NCBI RefSeq assembly: GCF_030253575.1
Contig: NC_080567.1
Span: 29,772,501 to 29,836,500 of the forward strand
Source of the DNA: Rhododendron vialii
Taxonomy: Eukaryota > Streptophyta > Magnoliopsida > Ericales > Ericaceae
Length of the DNA stretch: 64,000 bases
Direction of reading: 5' to 3'
Below, in pieces: positions 47,504-60,454 of the stretch. The notes under the pieces were generated by a model. It was not told the origin of the DNA and searched no databases. It was given only the letters and a program-made list of their open reading frames with translations. The translations under genes were made by a program, and so were the position numbers. Numbering within the stretch: position 1 is the first letter of the stretch; every line of letters begins with the position of its first letter.

Positions 47504-48394
47504 GATTTTCAATAAAAACTTAAGTGACTAACTTCAAGATAACAGTATTCGCTTGACAAGGATTGTTGGCTTATGTTGGAACTTGTATCCCTTGCATCAA
47601 CCACTACAAATGGAAAAGATTAATAGAAAGACGCATAAAAAACTGTCTGTGAAAAACACAACAATATTGAGTTGCAACACCGAAAGAAATCCATGGCACC
47701 AATATTGCATTCGAGGAAATTCTTGAAATGTAAATCTTTTGCGATTAAGCAATGGAAACCGCATTTACAAATGTCAAACATTGAACTTTTTTGGTGCAAT
47801 GCCGGTGTAAGTGTACAATGTTACTATTAAGTTCTCGACAGAGGACGGTTATGGTTGCAAAATGAAAGTATAGGGAATCACCGGCATTCGGTTGGGCCTC
47901 CATGTTCCACGTGCAGACTGCCGTATCATTTAGAGGCTATATTCAAAACAAGAGTAAATTCCTTCATAGCATGTTTCACTAACCTATAAAATTCCAATCT
48001 TGTAAAGTTTTTTTTTTTTTTTTTTTTTGGGATAGTCAAATAGGACCGGGGAAGTCCCCATTTGCATCACAAGTATCAAACAAGGAATAGCCATTGAATG
48101 AGAGGATCCTTACTCATGGAGAAACATTGTTTAAAAGGATGTAAAATTAGGACTGAAAAAATAACTCCAAGCAGAAGAATTTAGCAAGTCCTAGTGCCTG
48201 TATGTTACCCGTCACCTCCGCTAGAAAGTATTGCCCTCACAACACACCACTATCACTGCACTCATTTGGGACCGAGCCTAAGAACTCAGCACGTGTGGGT
48301 GGTGTTGGAAGAAAGGCCCCATTCTCCTCAATTTTTTGTCTAAAACTTTTTCCGGTAGCTTTTTTACTTTTTGCAACTTTTTGTTGAGTTTTTC
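47504..48394. other. Upstream spacer of gene F, proximal part
   Basis: No gene is supported. It is nearly identical to 15744-16634 and is the probable promoter region of gene F. A poly-T tract at about 48008-48028 is longer than in C. Confidence 0.6.
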
Positions 48395-49316
48395 GCAAGA
48401 ATGGGACCAGGGGAGGTCTAGTGGCCGGGGCTGCCACAACAAGAATTTTAGAAAACGCAATTATTATATGTGAAAAAAAAATTATGATCCCCAACTTATA
48501 TAGTCTCGCCCCTGCTAGATTTTTTCTCATTTTTTATTGTATACTAGTCATAAATCTTCTTCTTCTTTTTTCAAGAAAGGAGACCCAAAAATGTATTCTA
48601 AAACTAAATTCAATGGGCCAAAGTGAAATGATATAAATGATGATGTGTAATTAAGAAAAAAAAACTCCACATTAATTCTAACCCTAAAATAACTTAACCT
48701 AAAAAATTAAGGGAATTTAATTATAATGTCACTCCCCAAATTTATAATGCCACTCCCACAAGGGAGTGCGGTTATCAATTTTAGAAATCCATATAGGGAT
48801 CTGGGGAGTGACATTATAAATTTGGAAAGTAGCATCTTTGTGCATATCGATGATCTGGACTATCAATAAAGGAAGTATGGTTATTATGTGCACATAAATT
48901 GAATTGGGTCTCTAGGCCTGCCCTCTCTGATGCCATTTGGCTTTGATTTGGGGGCATGGTTTCACAGCAAAACACGTATAGGGGGGCTACTGTTTAAGTG
49001 GTATTCTGAGATCAGCCACTTTGTACATATTGCCAAAAGTTAGGTTTGTCTCCAATCCTCTCCCGCTCATACCCCCAATGATTGGGGACTATATGGGTTC
49101 TATAGTTGTTGTTGTTGGAGTGGCATTATCGATGCCCAAAATTAAAATTAGTTTTTTTCATACTCCATGTGTAAATGAAAAACATCATTTACTATAGTTT
49201 TATTATGTTATTTTAATTTTTTTTGGAGCCTATAACTATTAATATTGTAATGCATCTTTTTATGTTTTTAGTATACATTTAGCCACTGCTAGGATAAAAT
49301 CCTGACTCCGTCCCTG
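48395..49316. mobile_element. hAT-like non-autonomous element (F copy)
   Basis: This is the orthologous copy of 16635-17555 at the same site. Its right end here reads, inverted, CAGGGACGGAGTCAGGAT, which is closer to the left end CAAGAATGGGACCAGGGG than in unit C. Confidence 0.65.
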
Positions 49317-50139
49317 ACTTTTCGTCGTAAATTTTGGGGTTAATCATCGGTCTCAAAAAGGAATCAAAAAAGTATAATAATGTGGACCGATGTTGAATTT
49401 TTTTTTATATAAGACGACACTTATGACAAAAAAGTTTGTATTTTTTTCGTCTTAAGTGATTTTTTTTTATGCTTTTGGCCATAATTTTTTACTTTATAGA
49501 CTCATCCCGTAGAGACAGACAAAGAATCCAAAAGACACAATGCAAATCTAACTAAAGTTCATAAAAGACGAACATAACACACAAAATGAAGATGACAGTT
49601 AAGGAGAATTAGTTCCAATGGGGGCTACGGGACTTGAACTTGGGCTTGTCCAACCAAGGCCAAGTTTTCGACCGCTGAACCAACTCCTCATTTCTACCCT
49701 CATACAGTTCAAAGGTTCAAGTCGTATACAAATGTCCATATATTAGCACAAACAATAATTCTACTGATGGATTGCCCACCCACTCAAATATGAGTGTTTG
49801 TAAAAGTGTGTTTGGTTGAAGGACAAAGTTGGTAATGAAAAAGTGAAACGACAAGAAGTAACTGAAGTAACGATGGAGGGACGATGAAGAAGAAGGCATA
49901 AACAAGCAGAATGAGTAGAGTAGTAGTGCTCAAAGATGATCCAAGTAGTGTGTGGTACCTGTGTGTCACTGCGGGAGATCTAGCAAACCAAACCAGTATT
50001 GCTGCTTTGATGAACGACTTTGGAATAGGGAAAGACAGTGGCAATGGTAAACTAAAAGGACAATTATTAAAAGCATCTCCAATAACTCTATAATACACTA
50101 AAAGGACAATTATTAAAAGCATCTCCAATAACTCTGTAA
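49317..50139. other. Upstream spacer of gene F, distal part
   Basis: No gene is supported. The tRNA-like block is at 49625-49685 on the minus strand (A box 49682-49672, B box 49640-49630). The conserved block is at about 49950-50060. Confidence 0.6.
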
Positions 50140-50941
50140 TCAATACACGTGTAATAAAAAAAAATAGGATGGTAAACCAAGCCACGCCATGAAAATACCA
50201 AATTACCTCTCGTAGGATTACCCTTGTAGGTTGAGTTGAAGGATATGGTCGTCATTTCGCCTTGTTTCGAAGATCTAAAAGAACGGCAAACCAAACCACA
50301 CCGTGAAATTACCGGTTTGTCCTTGTAGTTTGTTAATTGTGGAGTTAAGATATGGGGGTATTTTAGGCATTTTAGTGTTAGGTCTTTTGCTTAGTCAAGA
50401 AGAAAATGAGGTACAAAAAAATCTTTTTTTTCCCTAATTAAAGGGATATTGTTTTTTATGGGTACAAAAAAAAATCTTTCTTTTTGCTAATTTAAGGCAA
50501 GCCAAGCTACCATATTAAAAGACAAAATTACCCTTGTAGATTTCGTCTTTCAAATTTCTTTTGGATGTCTTGAGTTGAGGTTATTTTAGGTCCTACTTTG
50601 CTTAGATAAGAAGAAAAGGCTTTTCGATGGTATTTTAGGTATTTTTGGTCCTCCTTTGCCTAGTGAAGAAGAAAAGGCTTTTTGAGAGTATTTTAGGTCC
50701 CAGTTTGCTTAGTCAAGAAGAAAAGGTTTTTTCAAGGATATTTTAGGTATTTAAGGTCCTATTTTGCTTAATCAAGAAGAAAAGGTTTTTCGGGGTATTT
50801 TAGGTATTTTAGGTTTTACTTTGCTTAGTCAAGAAGAAAAGGCTTTTCATGGGTATTTTAGGTATTTTATGCCCCTCTTTGCTTTGTTAAGAAGAAAAAG
50901 CTTTATACATCTTCTAAATCTAACCATTAGAAAGAAAGAAA

Positions 50942-51005
<64 letters not shown>

Positions 51006-51940
51006 CTCCTAGATCTCCCCCGATCTCTCTCTCATCGATCCCTCTATAATTCAAACGAAGATAGATGCATCAATTTCTCAATCGTAGATTCTTACACACA
51101 AGGAAAGACGCAACTACGTGGTTGGATTCTTTTAGATTTCATAATCTTAGACTATGATTTTGTTAGAACTTCAAATCGTAAGTATTTTGAGTGGTCTCTT
51201 CTTTTTGGGGTTTTCTAATTATTTTACTTTTATGGTTTTGTCTTTTTCAACATGATAGTTTGTTGTGTGCTCTTAGCAAATTGAGCTTTAATTTTGTATG
51301 ATATTTGAAGAAAGTCTCTCTTGCGGCAAGGTTTTACATTTATTTTCCAATATACACGGATGAAAAAGCCTCATTATTCGCACAATTTTAGAATCCAATC
51401 CATGACATTATCTTGATTATTGTTGCTATTGTTTGAGAAAGAATTTATATTTTAAGCCAAATACCTATTTCTTTGATCTATGTTTATGCAATGTTTAATT
51501 TGTCCTGATGGAATCAGAAATACTATTCTTTATAATTCTTTTTTTAACAAAGTTGAGCTATTTGTGACTCTCTTCAGTTTTAGTGCATATGTTGAATTAA
51601 ATTACTTGCATGATATATGAAATTACAATAACCTTAATTAATTATTTGAGTCTACAAAATTAAAAATATTTTGGTACTCCAAAATAGTGTTCTTTATGTT
51701 ATTTTTTCCATACAAAAACTCCTTTTGCATTGATTATAAAATACTATCTTCTTCTTTTTTTTGTAAAATGAACTTTCATTCAATTACTTACTCTTTTTTT
51801 TTTTTGCTCGGCAATTCAATTACTTACTCTTACTACTTCTTTATTTCCATAACTAAATCTTAATTTGAATTATCTTACATACATGAATAATTACACCAAT
51901 GAGCACACAACACCGTGCAAAGCACGCGGAATTACACTAG
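50140..51940 (+). mobile_element. Non-autonomous Helitron, complete (1801 bp)
   Basis: It starts TCAATACACGTG right after GTAA. It ends with a CCGTGCAAAGCACGCGG hairpin, then AATTACACTAG, and the host resumes TACATTGTAAATGG. Other units have the uninterrupted target GTAATACACTATAAATGG, so the insertion lies exactly between A and T, as in Helitrons. Inside are repeated motifs of the form TATTTTAGGTCC and GTCAAGAAGAAAAGG, and a CT microsatellite. No Rep/helicase coding sequence was seen. Confidence 0.92.
50944..51003. repeat. (CT)n microsatellite
   Basis: About 60 bp of CT repeats within the Helitron. It creates a spurious Leu-Ser reading frame. Confidence 0.95.
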
Positions 51941-52405
51941 TACATTGTAAATGGCTAAAGTTGTAAAATGGGCAAAAAGTGACTCCAATGGACTTGATAA
52001 ATTGGTCCATAAACATATGACTCAATAAGTCACCTTATAAATTTGGCCACAAATATATAGAGCCACTAGTAAATTTGGAATGTAACATATCCTCAGCTTA
52101 AATAAATTATTCGTTCTATCCAACTACTTTATGCGTGTGATAATTGTAATCATCAGAAAGTATCAGTTACCATTTTGATATATATGTTTTCCTATTTCAT
52201 CATAAAAGAAAATATTTATACAGAGATATATTGCTTAAAAAGTGAGGGTAAAAGAGTATATTTTAAAAAAGAAATGATTCGATGGCTATAAAGTTAACAT
52301 GAAGTAATCTAATAGTTGTAGAGGTTACAACAAAACTTTGTGGGCTCAACAAAACTTTATTTTCTTGGCATAAAAAGAAACCACTCTATTTTATAATATA
52401 AATTA

Positions 52406-52726
52406 GGGAATGACTTCGGTGTCCCCGGTCATTTTGGGGACACCGTAACTTTTGGCATAATAAAATCATTATGAGTATAACCAAAACCCATTACAAGCAT
52501 AAGAGAACCATAGCAAGGCATAACCAAAACCATTGCAAAGCATAAGTTATTTGTTAAGCCTTGGTTGGGTTTAGTTATGCTTTGGTTGGTTTTTTGGATA
52601 TTCCTCGGTTATGCCTTATTTGGGTTCTGTTATGCTTGTAATTGATTTTAGTTATGCTCCTAATGGTAAAGTTATGCCAAAAATTACGGTGTCCCCAAAA
52701 TGACCGAGGACACCATAGCATCATCC
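52406..52726. mobile_element. MITE, copy 1 of 2, with 9-bp TSD
   Basis: The left end GGGAATGACTTCGGTGTCCC and the inverted right end share the core GGTGTCC, followed by GGTCATTTTGGGGACACCGT on both arms. The flanks TATAAATTA and AATAAATTA match at 8 of 9 positions. The interior repeats ATAACC/GGTTAT-type motifs. The empty site is ATATAAATTATATG in other units. A 9-bp duplication hints at a Mutator-type origin. Confidence 0.85.
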
Positions 52727-53223
52727 AATAAATTATATGTTTGTGGGCCCAAAAAAACTTTTTCTTTTTCCTAGGCACAAAAAGAACCTGTTTAAAGTGT
52801 TGCCGCAGCAACAATAGCTACAAAACTTTTGAGGGTTTGAATCTTCGACTTACCCAAAAAACAAAAACAAAAAAAAAAACTTGGAGGGTTTCAAAATGAA
52901 AAATTGCTCTTTTACACAAACTTTGTGTCTAAGAAACATATTAGTTCATCTTCTCCATAATAGAACATAGACCTCCCTTTTCTCATTCCAAATTCAAGCA
53001 AAATTTTTGTTTCAATTAATAAATTTAGCTTGTCCATTGGAGTGATCACCCGGGATAATGACTACTTACCAATCTATAATGACCAGAGTCTAAAAAGTAT
53101 AAAATTATGACCATAAGCAAAAAAAAAAAAAATCACTGAAGACGAAAAAAATATCTTTTTTTTCTAAAATGTCGTCTTACTATGATGATTTTTTTTTCAA
53201 CATCGGTCCATATTATCCGAGTA

Positions 53224-53542
53224 GGGAATGACTTCGGTGTCCCCGGTCATTTTGGGGACACCGTAACTTTTGGCATAACAACACCATTATGAGTATAACC
53301 AAAACCTATTATGAGCATAACCAAACCATTATGAGCATAACAAAACCATTGCAAAGCATAACTTGTTTGTTATGCCTTAGTTGGGTTTGGTTATACCTTG
53401 GTTGATTTTTTGAATATTCCTTGGTTATACCTTATTTGGGTTCGATTATGCTTGTAATGGGTTTTAGTTATGCTCATAATGGTAAAGTTATGCCAAAAAT
53501 TACGGTGTCCCCAAAATGACCGGGGACACCATAGCATCATCC
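53224..53542. mobile_element. MITE, copy 2 of 2, with 9-bp TSD
   Basis: The same family and orientation as 52406-52726, about 0.5 kb away. The flanks ATCCGAGTA and ATTGGAGTA match at 7 of 9. Other units have the empty site TATTATTGGAGTATA or a near match, as at 5611. Confidence 0.83.
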
Positions 53543-53601
53543 ATTGGAGTATATTTTTTTGATTCCTCTCGTCGAGACAAATGATTAGCCCAAAAATTAT
53601 A

Positions 53602-53799
53602 CTCCCTTTGTCCCAAATTCTTTGTCCGGTCCGCAAAACGGAGTGTTAAAAATAATGCAATTTTTTCAAGAACAAATTAAAATACTCATTGATATCTAGT
53701 AAATTGTTAAAAAACTTTTGATTTTTTCTTACAAAAAATGTACTATTATTTTTAACACTCCATTTTGTGGACCAGACAAAAAATTTGAGACGGAGGGAG
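53602..53799. mobile_element. Stowaway-type MITE (198 bp)
   Basis: Its ends are CTCCCTTTGTCCCAAATT and, inverted, CTCCCTCCGTCTCAAATT, flanked by TA on both sides. It inserts into the spacer motif AAAAATTACAACGAAAAAC present in other units. Confidence 0.9.
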
Positions 53800-54704
53800 T
53801 AACGAAAAACTCAACAAAAGTTACGAAAAATAAAAAAGTACCAAAAAAAAGTTTTAGACAAAAGTTTACACTGGAGCCTTAATGCTCCAATGGCTAAGGT
53901 AGGTCTACAGTCCATCTTCTCTCTTCCATTTAAGAAATAGTACTAAAGACAAGACCTGTATTAGGTGTTTTCTGTGAAATATGAAGTTGAATGTATCGAA
54001 GACTTCGATACCTTATTATAAAACAAAATGGCACAACCAACTGCCATAGCCCAGGTAACCGCCCTATTACGGGAATTCTTTCTTGAAGTATAATTCAGGA
54101 GTAACTCACTCACTCTCAAATGGGAGGTATCGGGCCAATTCTTGTGTCATTCGATTACTTCTCACCCAACATAAGGATTAATTCATGAGTTATATTCATT
54201 GTGTTGTTGGGTAGGCCTTGTTTTTTTTTTTTTGGTAAATGGTGGCCTTGTTTGTAGATTGTAGATGAATTTTTGAACATTCGATTAATAGATCATCATC
54301 GAACGTAATTCTTCATAACGTTTGTAACTTTCATTCTGCCTGCCGAAGGTAAAGCGGGGAAAGAGAGAACTCATCTTACATCAGCCTTTAAAGAAGGAAC
54401 CCTATTTGCTGCTTAGTGGCATGCGGGCATAATGCTCAATCAGAAATTCAGACCATACCCTAGTACCATTGCCACACAATAGTCTCTCCAAATTACTAGA
54501 CAAAACCACAAAAGGGTCTCACAAAACCAAAAAAAAAAAGGAAAGGAAAGAATACCAATAGGTCTTACATCAGCTGCGGATATAGAATATCAATGCTAAT
54601 AAAGCAAGTTTGCATTGTTGCACTAGAACATAGGCTTATAGGCAAACACCAGAGTTTCTTCCTCTCTGCTGTGCATAGAGACAATCAGACAACGCTGTTT
54701 TACC

Positions 54705-56810
54705 TCAGGTTTCTTGCTTCGTCTCCTTACGCACAAAAGCATCAGTCAATGCAGATCTTGACACCAACGAAGCCACCAAGAGACGCAAAGTCTGCAATAG
54801 AATGTATTAGCAGAGAGTGAAATTGAAACTACTACAGTCAGCAAACTACCACACCAAGCCACAGTTACAGGCTCAAACTAAAAGCACAACTTTGGGAGTT
54901 AAAGTGCTGTGGTGCAAGCCAATGAATTCTGTTTAGTGCACAAAGTTTGAGCAAATTTCTTAGAATGTTGATAGAAAAAACCTGTTACATGAAATCTTCA
55001 AAATATATGAAGAGCAGTGGCGGATTCTTGAGACAAGAGTAGGGGTACAACATACGTGTAACATTTTACTACGACGTTTACCTTGAAGCCTATTGAGTAC
55101 CGAAAACCTTGAAAGACTATTGAGTACTGAAAACTTTGTGAAATTTCTGGCTGGTTGAATGCATATTACTGCAGAACTATGTGTGCAATGATGTGAATCT
55201 CATGTTATGCACGAAGTTGTCCATGGTACCTCATAAAAAATCCAATAAGAAATGTGAATATTTCAGTGTCCCCGTGTCCTCAATGAGAATGAGATTTTTC
55301 CCACACTTAGACACATACACTAAGGGCCGTACCCTACACCCGTATCTGAGTCCATGTAACATCTATTATAATTTGACAGCAGTAAACTTACGGCTTACCT
55401 CCTCCTCACCCATATTCACCTCCAATTCCTGAATGTCGCTGGAAGGTACCTTTAATCTGTTGATAAGAGAGATGCATGAGATCAGAGATAAAGGTGCTAT
55501 TGATAAACTATCCGTCACCATGAACATAACCGGTCCTTTCACTAGTTCGCCACCAATTTTAACTTCCTGCAGAGGGGACTCTGAACTCAAAGCAGAGTAT
55601 GTGATTTTGAATAGTGAAGAAAGAGTCGAGTAAGACGGGTTTACAGCTTCTTCAATACCAATTAGTTTTTTGTCATAAGAGGTACCAGGGGCTAGTTTTG
55701 GATCGAGAAGAATTGCCTTCATCTCTGATGATTTGAAGAACTTGTTGACATCTAAATCTTGGACACTCTTGCGTAAATTGCCCAGGTTTCCATTGAAGGA
55801 CAAATATGGAAATTCCTTAATGATATAGCCGATTGGAATTGAGAGGAAACTGCATAGGAGATGCACAAAATTCTCTTCAACTTCTGCATACAGCACCCTA
55901 TTGTTCAACCTGTTTATGATAAGCTTTAAGTTTATCTTTTCATCCTTATTTCCTGTGTCCGCGTCTCTTTGAGATAGATTCATCATCCTCCGTCCACACT
56001 GTCCATAATTAATCATGGGCTTTGTCTTACTGAAGGGAGGTTCCAATATGGAGTCAGAAAAAGGCGACATTGATGCTAATGAGCACTTGAGCAATTTTAG
56101 AACCTGAGACGGATACAAACAAGTAGTTCCAAAAAAATAAGGGCACGGAGTCATGGGCAAGCCCAGCAACACGGCAAAAGTGTATATACATGTATATAGA
56201 ACAAAAAGATGATTTCGGTAATTACCTCATCCTTTCCTACGTTCAGCATTCTCACTTCTGTTTTGCTCCCATCAAATGCTCCAAAATTGCCAAGCTGAGA
56301 CAAGCCGGCCATGGTAGACATAGGCAACACTTGAAAGTCATCGGTTATCACAAACTGCACAGCTGGTTTTATAAATCCACTTCCACCATGGGAAACTGGG
56401 TTTAATAGATTTACCTCGTGGCGCAAGGCTTTTCCACACCGGCAAGAAACATTTTGGTTATAGCTCACAAAACTACAAGTCCAAAAGCTGCTACACCCAT
56501 AATACTTGCTTTTGTTACATTCAACCAAATTTACCTTTAGGTTCCTACAGTAGATATCACTTGCACATCGCAGATGAAGAAGCATCCCTTTTTGCTCACT
56601 TGATAGAAAGTCCTCATCTAACTTTTCCAAACTGTCATATAAGTTGTTTAAACAGCCAATCTCCCCCTCCAAAGAGTGCTCACGAGTGAGTCCGAAAATT
56701 GTTCCAATAGGTATTGTAAGGAAGCTGAATAGAACATCCACAAAATCCTTGTTTGCCTCCACAAAAACAATTCGATTTTTCTCTTTCTCCACAAGGATCT
56801 TCAAACTCAT
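54705..56810 (-). CDS. DUF674 family protein, copy G, start codon shifted
   Basis: The exons are 56226-56810 (195 codons from the new start), 55399-56103 (235 codons) and 54705-54791 (28 codons plus TGA), giving 458 residues. In the sister gene A the start is ATG followed by ASEASQT. In G this ATG is ATA (56832-56834), so translation probably begins at the next in-frame ATG, 56810, giving MSLKILVEKEKNR. The DUF674 signature begins right there, so the domain is complete. The cysteine segment is YYGCSSFWTC then CRCG. Intron 1 is the short 122-bp form shared only with A. An upstream TTG in frame is an unlikely alternative start. Confidence 0.83.
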
Positions 56811-56834
56811 AGTTTGAGAAGCTTCACTCGCTAT

Positions 56835-58770
56835 GATTTTCAATAAAAACTTGAGTGACTAACTTGAGTGACTAACTTCAAGATAACAGTAATCCCTTGC
56901 ATCAACCAGTACAAATGGAAAAGATTAATAGAAAGATGCATAAAAAACTGTCAGTGAAAAACACAACAATATTGAGTTGCAACACCGAAGAAATCCATGG
57001 CACCAATATTGCATTCGAGGAAATTCTTGAAATGTAGATATTTTGCGATTAAGCAATGGAAACCACATTGACAAATGTCAAACATTGAACTTTTTTGTGC
57101 AATGCCGGTGTAAGTGTACAATGTTACTATTAAGCTCTCGACAGAGGACGGTTATGGTTGCAATACAAAAGCATAGGGAATCACCGGTATTTGGTTGGGC
57201 CTCCATGTTCCCCGTGCAGACTGCCGTACCATTTAGAGGCTATAACCAAAACAGGAATACATTCCTTCATAGCATGTTTCATAGGACTGTTACTAACCAT
57301 TAACCAATACAATTCCAATCCTGTAAAAAAAAAAAAAAATTTCGGATAGTCAAATAGGACCGGGGAAGTCCCCTTTTGCATCACAAGTTTCAAACAAGGA
57401 ATAGCCATTGAATGAGAGGATCCTTACTCATGGAGAAACATCGTTTAAAAGGATGTAAAATTAGGACTGAAAAAATAACTCCAAACAAAAGAATTTAGCT
57501 AGTCCTAGTGCATGTATGTTACCCGTCCCTCTGCCATGTCGGGACCGAGCCTAAGAACCATCACGTGTGGGTGGTGTTGGAAGTAAGGCCCCATTCTCCT
57601 CAATTTTTTTTTTTGCGTAAAACTATTTTCGGCAACTTTTTTACTTTTTTACTCATCTAGTCGAGACGGACAAAGAATCCAAAAGACACAATGCAAATCT
57701 AACTAATCTAACTAAAGTTCATAGAAGACGAACAAAACACACAAAATGAAGATGAAAATTAAGGAGAATTAGTTCCAATGGGGGCTACGGTACTTGAACT
57801 TGGGCTTGTCCAACAAAGGCCAAGTTTTCGCCTGCTGACGGACTGCCCACCCTCAAATATGAGTGTTTGTAAAAGTGTGTTTGGTTGAAAGACAAATTTG
57901 GTAATGAAAAAGTGAAACGACAAGAAGTAACCGAAGCAACGATGGAGGGAGGATGAAGAAGAAGGCATAAACAAGCAGAATGAGTAGAGAATAGTGCTCA
58001 AAGATGATCCAAGTTAAGTAGTGTGTGGTACCTGTGAGTCACTGCGGGAGATCCAGCAAACCAAATCAGTATTGCTGCTTTGATGAACGATTTTGGAATT
58101 GGGAAAGACAGTGGCAATACTAAACTAAAAGGACAATTATTAAAAGCATCTCCAATAACTCTGTAATACACTATATAAAGCAAAGGGGCAAAAAGTGACT
58201 CCAATGTAGTTGATAAATTGGTCCACTAACCTATGACTCAATAAGTCAACTTATAAATTTGGCCACAAATATATAGTCATTAGTGAATTTGGGATGTGAC
58301 ATATCCTCTACTTAAATAAATTATTCGTTCCATCCAACTACTTTATGTGCACGTGATAGTTATAATCATCACAAGTATCTGTTACCATTTTAATATATAT
58401 GTTTTCCTATTTCATCATAAAAGGAAAATATTTATACAGGGATAGATACATTGCTTAAAAAGTGAGAATAAAAGAGTATATTTAAAAAAAAAAATGATTC
58501 ATGGCTATAAAGTTAACATGAAGTGATCTAACGGTTGTAGAAGTTACAACGAAACTTTATCGGCCCAACAAAACTTTTCTTTCTTGGCATAATAAGAAAC
58601 TGTTCTATTTTATAATATAAATTATAAATTATATGTTTGTAGGCCCAACGAAATTTTTTTTTTCCTAGGCACAAAAAGAACCTGTTTAAAGTGTTGCCGC
58701 AGCAACAATAGCTACAAAACTTTTGAGGGTTTGCAACAATACAGAAACCTGCTCTATTTTATAATATAAA
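56835..58770. other. Upstream spacer of gene G, end of the array
   Basis: No gene is supported. It matches 2750-5240 but lacks the Stowaway element and the 98-bp duplication of unit A. About 115 bp between two TTTTTTACTTTT repeats are also deleted near 57640-57655. A degenerate tRNA-like block lies near 57775-57840. Unit homology stops at 58770. Confidence 0.65.
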
Positions 58771-60454
58771 CTAGTGCATGCCCGTGCCTGAAGGCACGGG
58801 TCAAACGATCGACACACGCAAATAAGCACTAAACTCACGCACAATATATCATCCACTACCCAACGAATTTAATTAAGCAAAAAATAATAATCCATACATA
58901 TTCGAGTGACCTTAGTTATGTGTGAACAAACTGCTCGTGCCCAAAGGCACATACCAACATAATTTTATCACCACAAAGAATAAACCAATTACTCGTGCCG
59001 ACAACACTACCTACAAATTTAGAGTGTATTTACTATTTAAGATAGGAATGTATTACAATCAGATTGGATTTCTACATGAATTTATATTGTGCATTCAGTC
59101 ACTTTCTCTTCCATTTTTATTGAAGCCAACCACCAAAGCAATACAACACACAACACATGACCATAAGAGGAAATGACAAAAACAAAAACATAAAAGACAG
59201 GAAGATCTTGCATTCCTCGATCAGATTGCTATGAACCTAGTTTTCTTTGATGAGATTCACCTCTTTCAGCCCCCTATTTTTACTTGAGTCAGTTCTTGTC
59301 CCCAAATGTATCCAAGTCTTGGGCTAACCCCCCGAAGTTTAGCCTCCATGCTCGCGCAGTCTTGCAACCGTCATCCCTATGTACTCCACCAAAGCAAGCA
59401 ATTAATTTCGAAGTAGTCAATTTCATGTTAAACCGCATTATGTAAGAAAATTGTCAGTCACTCAATGGCAAGTATATCGACCAAAGACACCAAGTTTGAG
59501 AACATAATAGGCTAATGGCTTAACTGAAAGTTATTCCTATACAAACCTTAAAGAAATAAATAAACCGAAGACCATCATTTCCATGAAACTATATCCAGAC
59601 ACATTCCCATCAATATCTCAGTCCCTGGACAATACAACCAATATACAAATCGTTCATAAAGACGAAGAAAAATTGAAACTCAAATTTAGTGTGCAAACAA
59701 AACCTCAATTAGAGAAGCGACACCCGATGAAACATACTCCGAAGTTTAATTTTTTAGGAAAAGTGTCCAGAATGTTATGCTGGCCTCATTTCATCTACGA
59801 AAAGGTATCATTTTCAGTTTTCACTAAATGCGAAAATAATCGTAACAATCAGCGTAATGTTATTGACACGATATTGTGGACATTTTTCTGTCAAAAACAA
59901 AGAATGTTAGGTCTGAAGGAAGTTTTAGAAACAAACCATCCATGGTTTGTATAAGTGAAGATCATGAAGCACAAACTTCTTTACCTCTTTTTTATTAGTG
60001 ACCACAAATAGATATAGACGTACGCAGATTCATTCCTGCAAACTATAGTCACATAGGGTCAGAAATGAACTGTAAGATAAACAAACCCGTATTATGCCAA
60101 AAAATAATTTCAAAGAAATTACCTCAAGTAATTTCACATCACAGCTCAGTCATAGCTTCATTCTTGGAAAGAAAAAATAAAAAAGGGAAAAAAATGTAAC
60201 AAATAGAAACCTCTGAGACGCACACAAAAAAAAGACAATGAAAAACACATTAAATTAAACCCAATCACCTTGTTAGAATTTGAAAGCAAGTAACTGATGT
60301 ACCCACATAAACCCACTTCAAATTTTACACAAATACACCGATGACAAATATAAATCTCACAATTGAATAAAGGGTCAAAAGAAAAAAGGCCAAGAAACTA
60401 AAAGCAAGGGGAAGAATTTTGTACCTTTGAAGGAAGAACAACCAAGGGCACAGT
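58771..60454 (-). mobile_element. Helitron 3' end and flanking unassigned DNA
   Basis: On the minus strand the terminus reads CCGTGCCTTCAGGCACGG, then GCATGCACTAG at 58771, before TTTATA of the unit. The 5' end was not located, so the right border is a guess. The rest of the stretch is unique AT-rich DNA. The plus-strand frame 59583-59954 (123 codons) has no recognisable domain and no support as a gene. Confidence 0.5.

Larger units (their letters stand above)
51941..54704. other. Spacer between units F and G
   Basis: No gene is supported. It is standard spacer, expanded by two related MITEs (52406-52726 and 53224-53542) and a Stowaway element (53602-53799). The minus-strand frames at 52575-52814 and 53391-53636 are shadows of the two MITEs. 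Confidence 0.7.

Noticed and set aside
59583..59954. Plus-strand 123-codon frame as a gene
   Set aside because: No domain, signal or splice context was recognised; the composition resembles its AT-rich surroundings.
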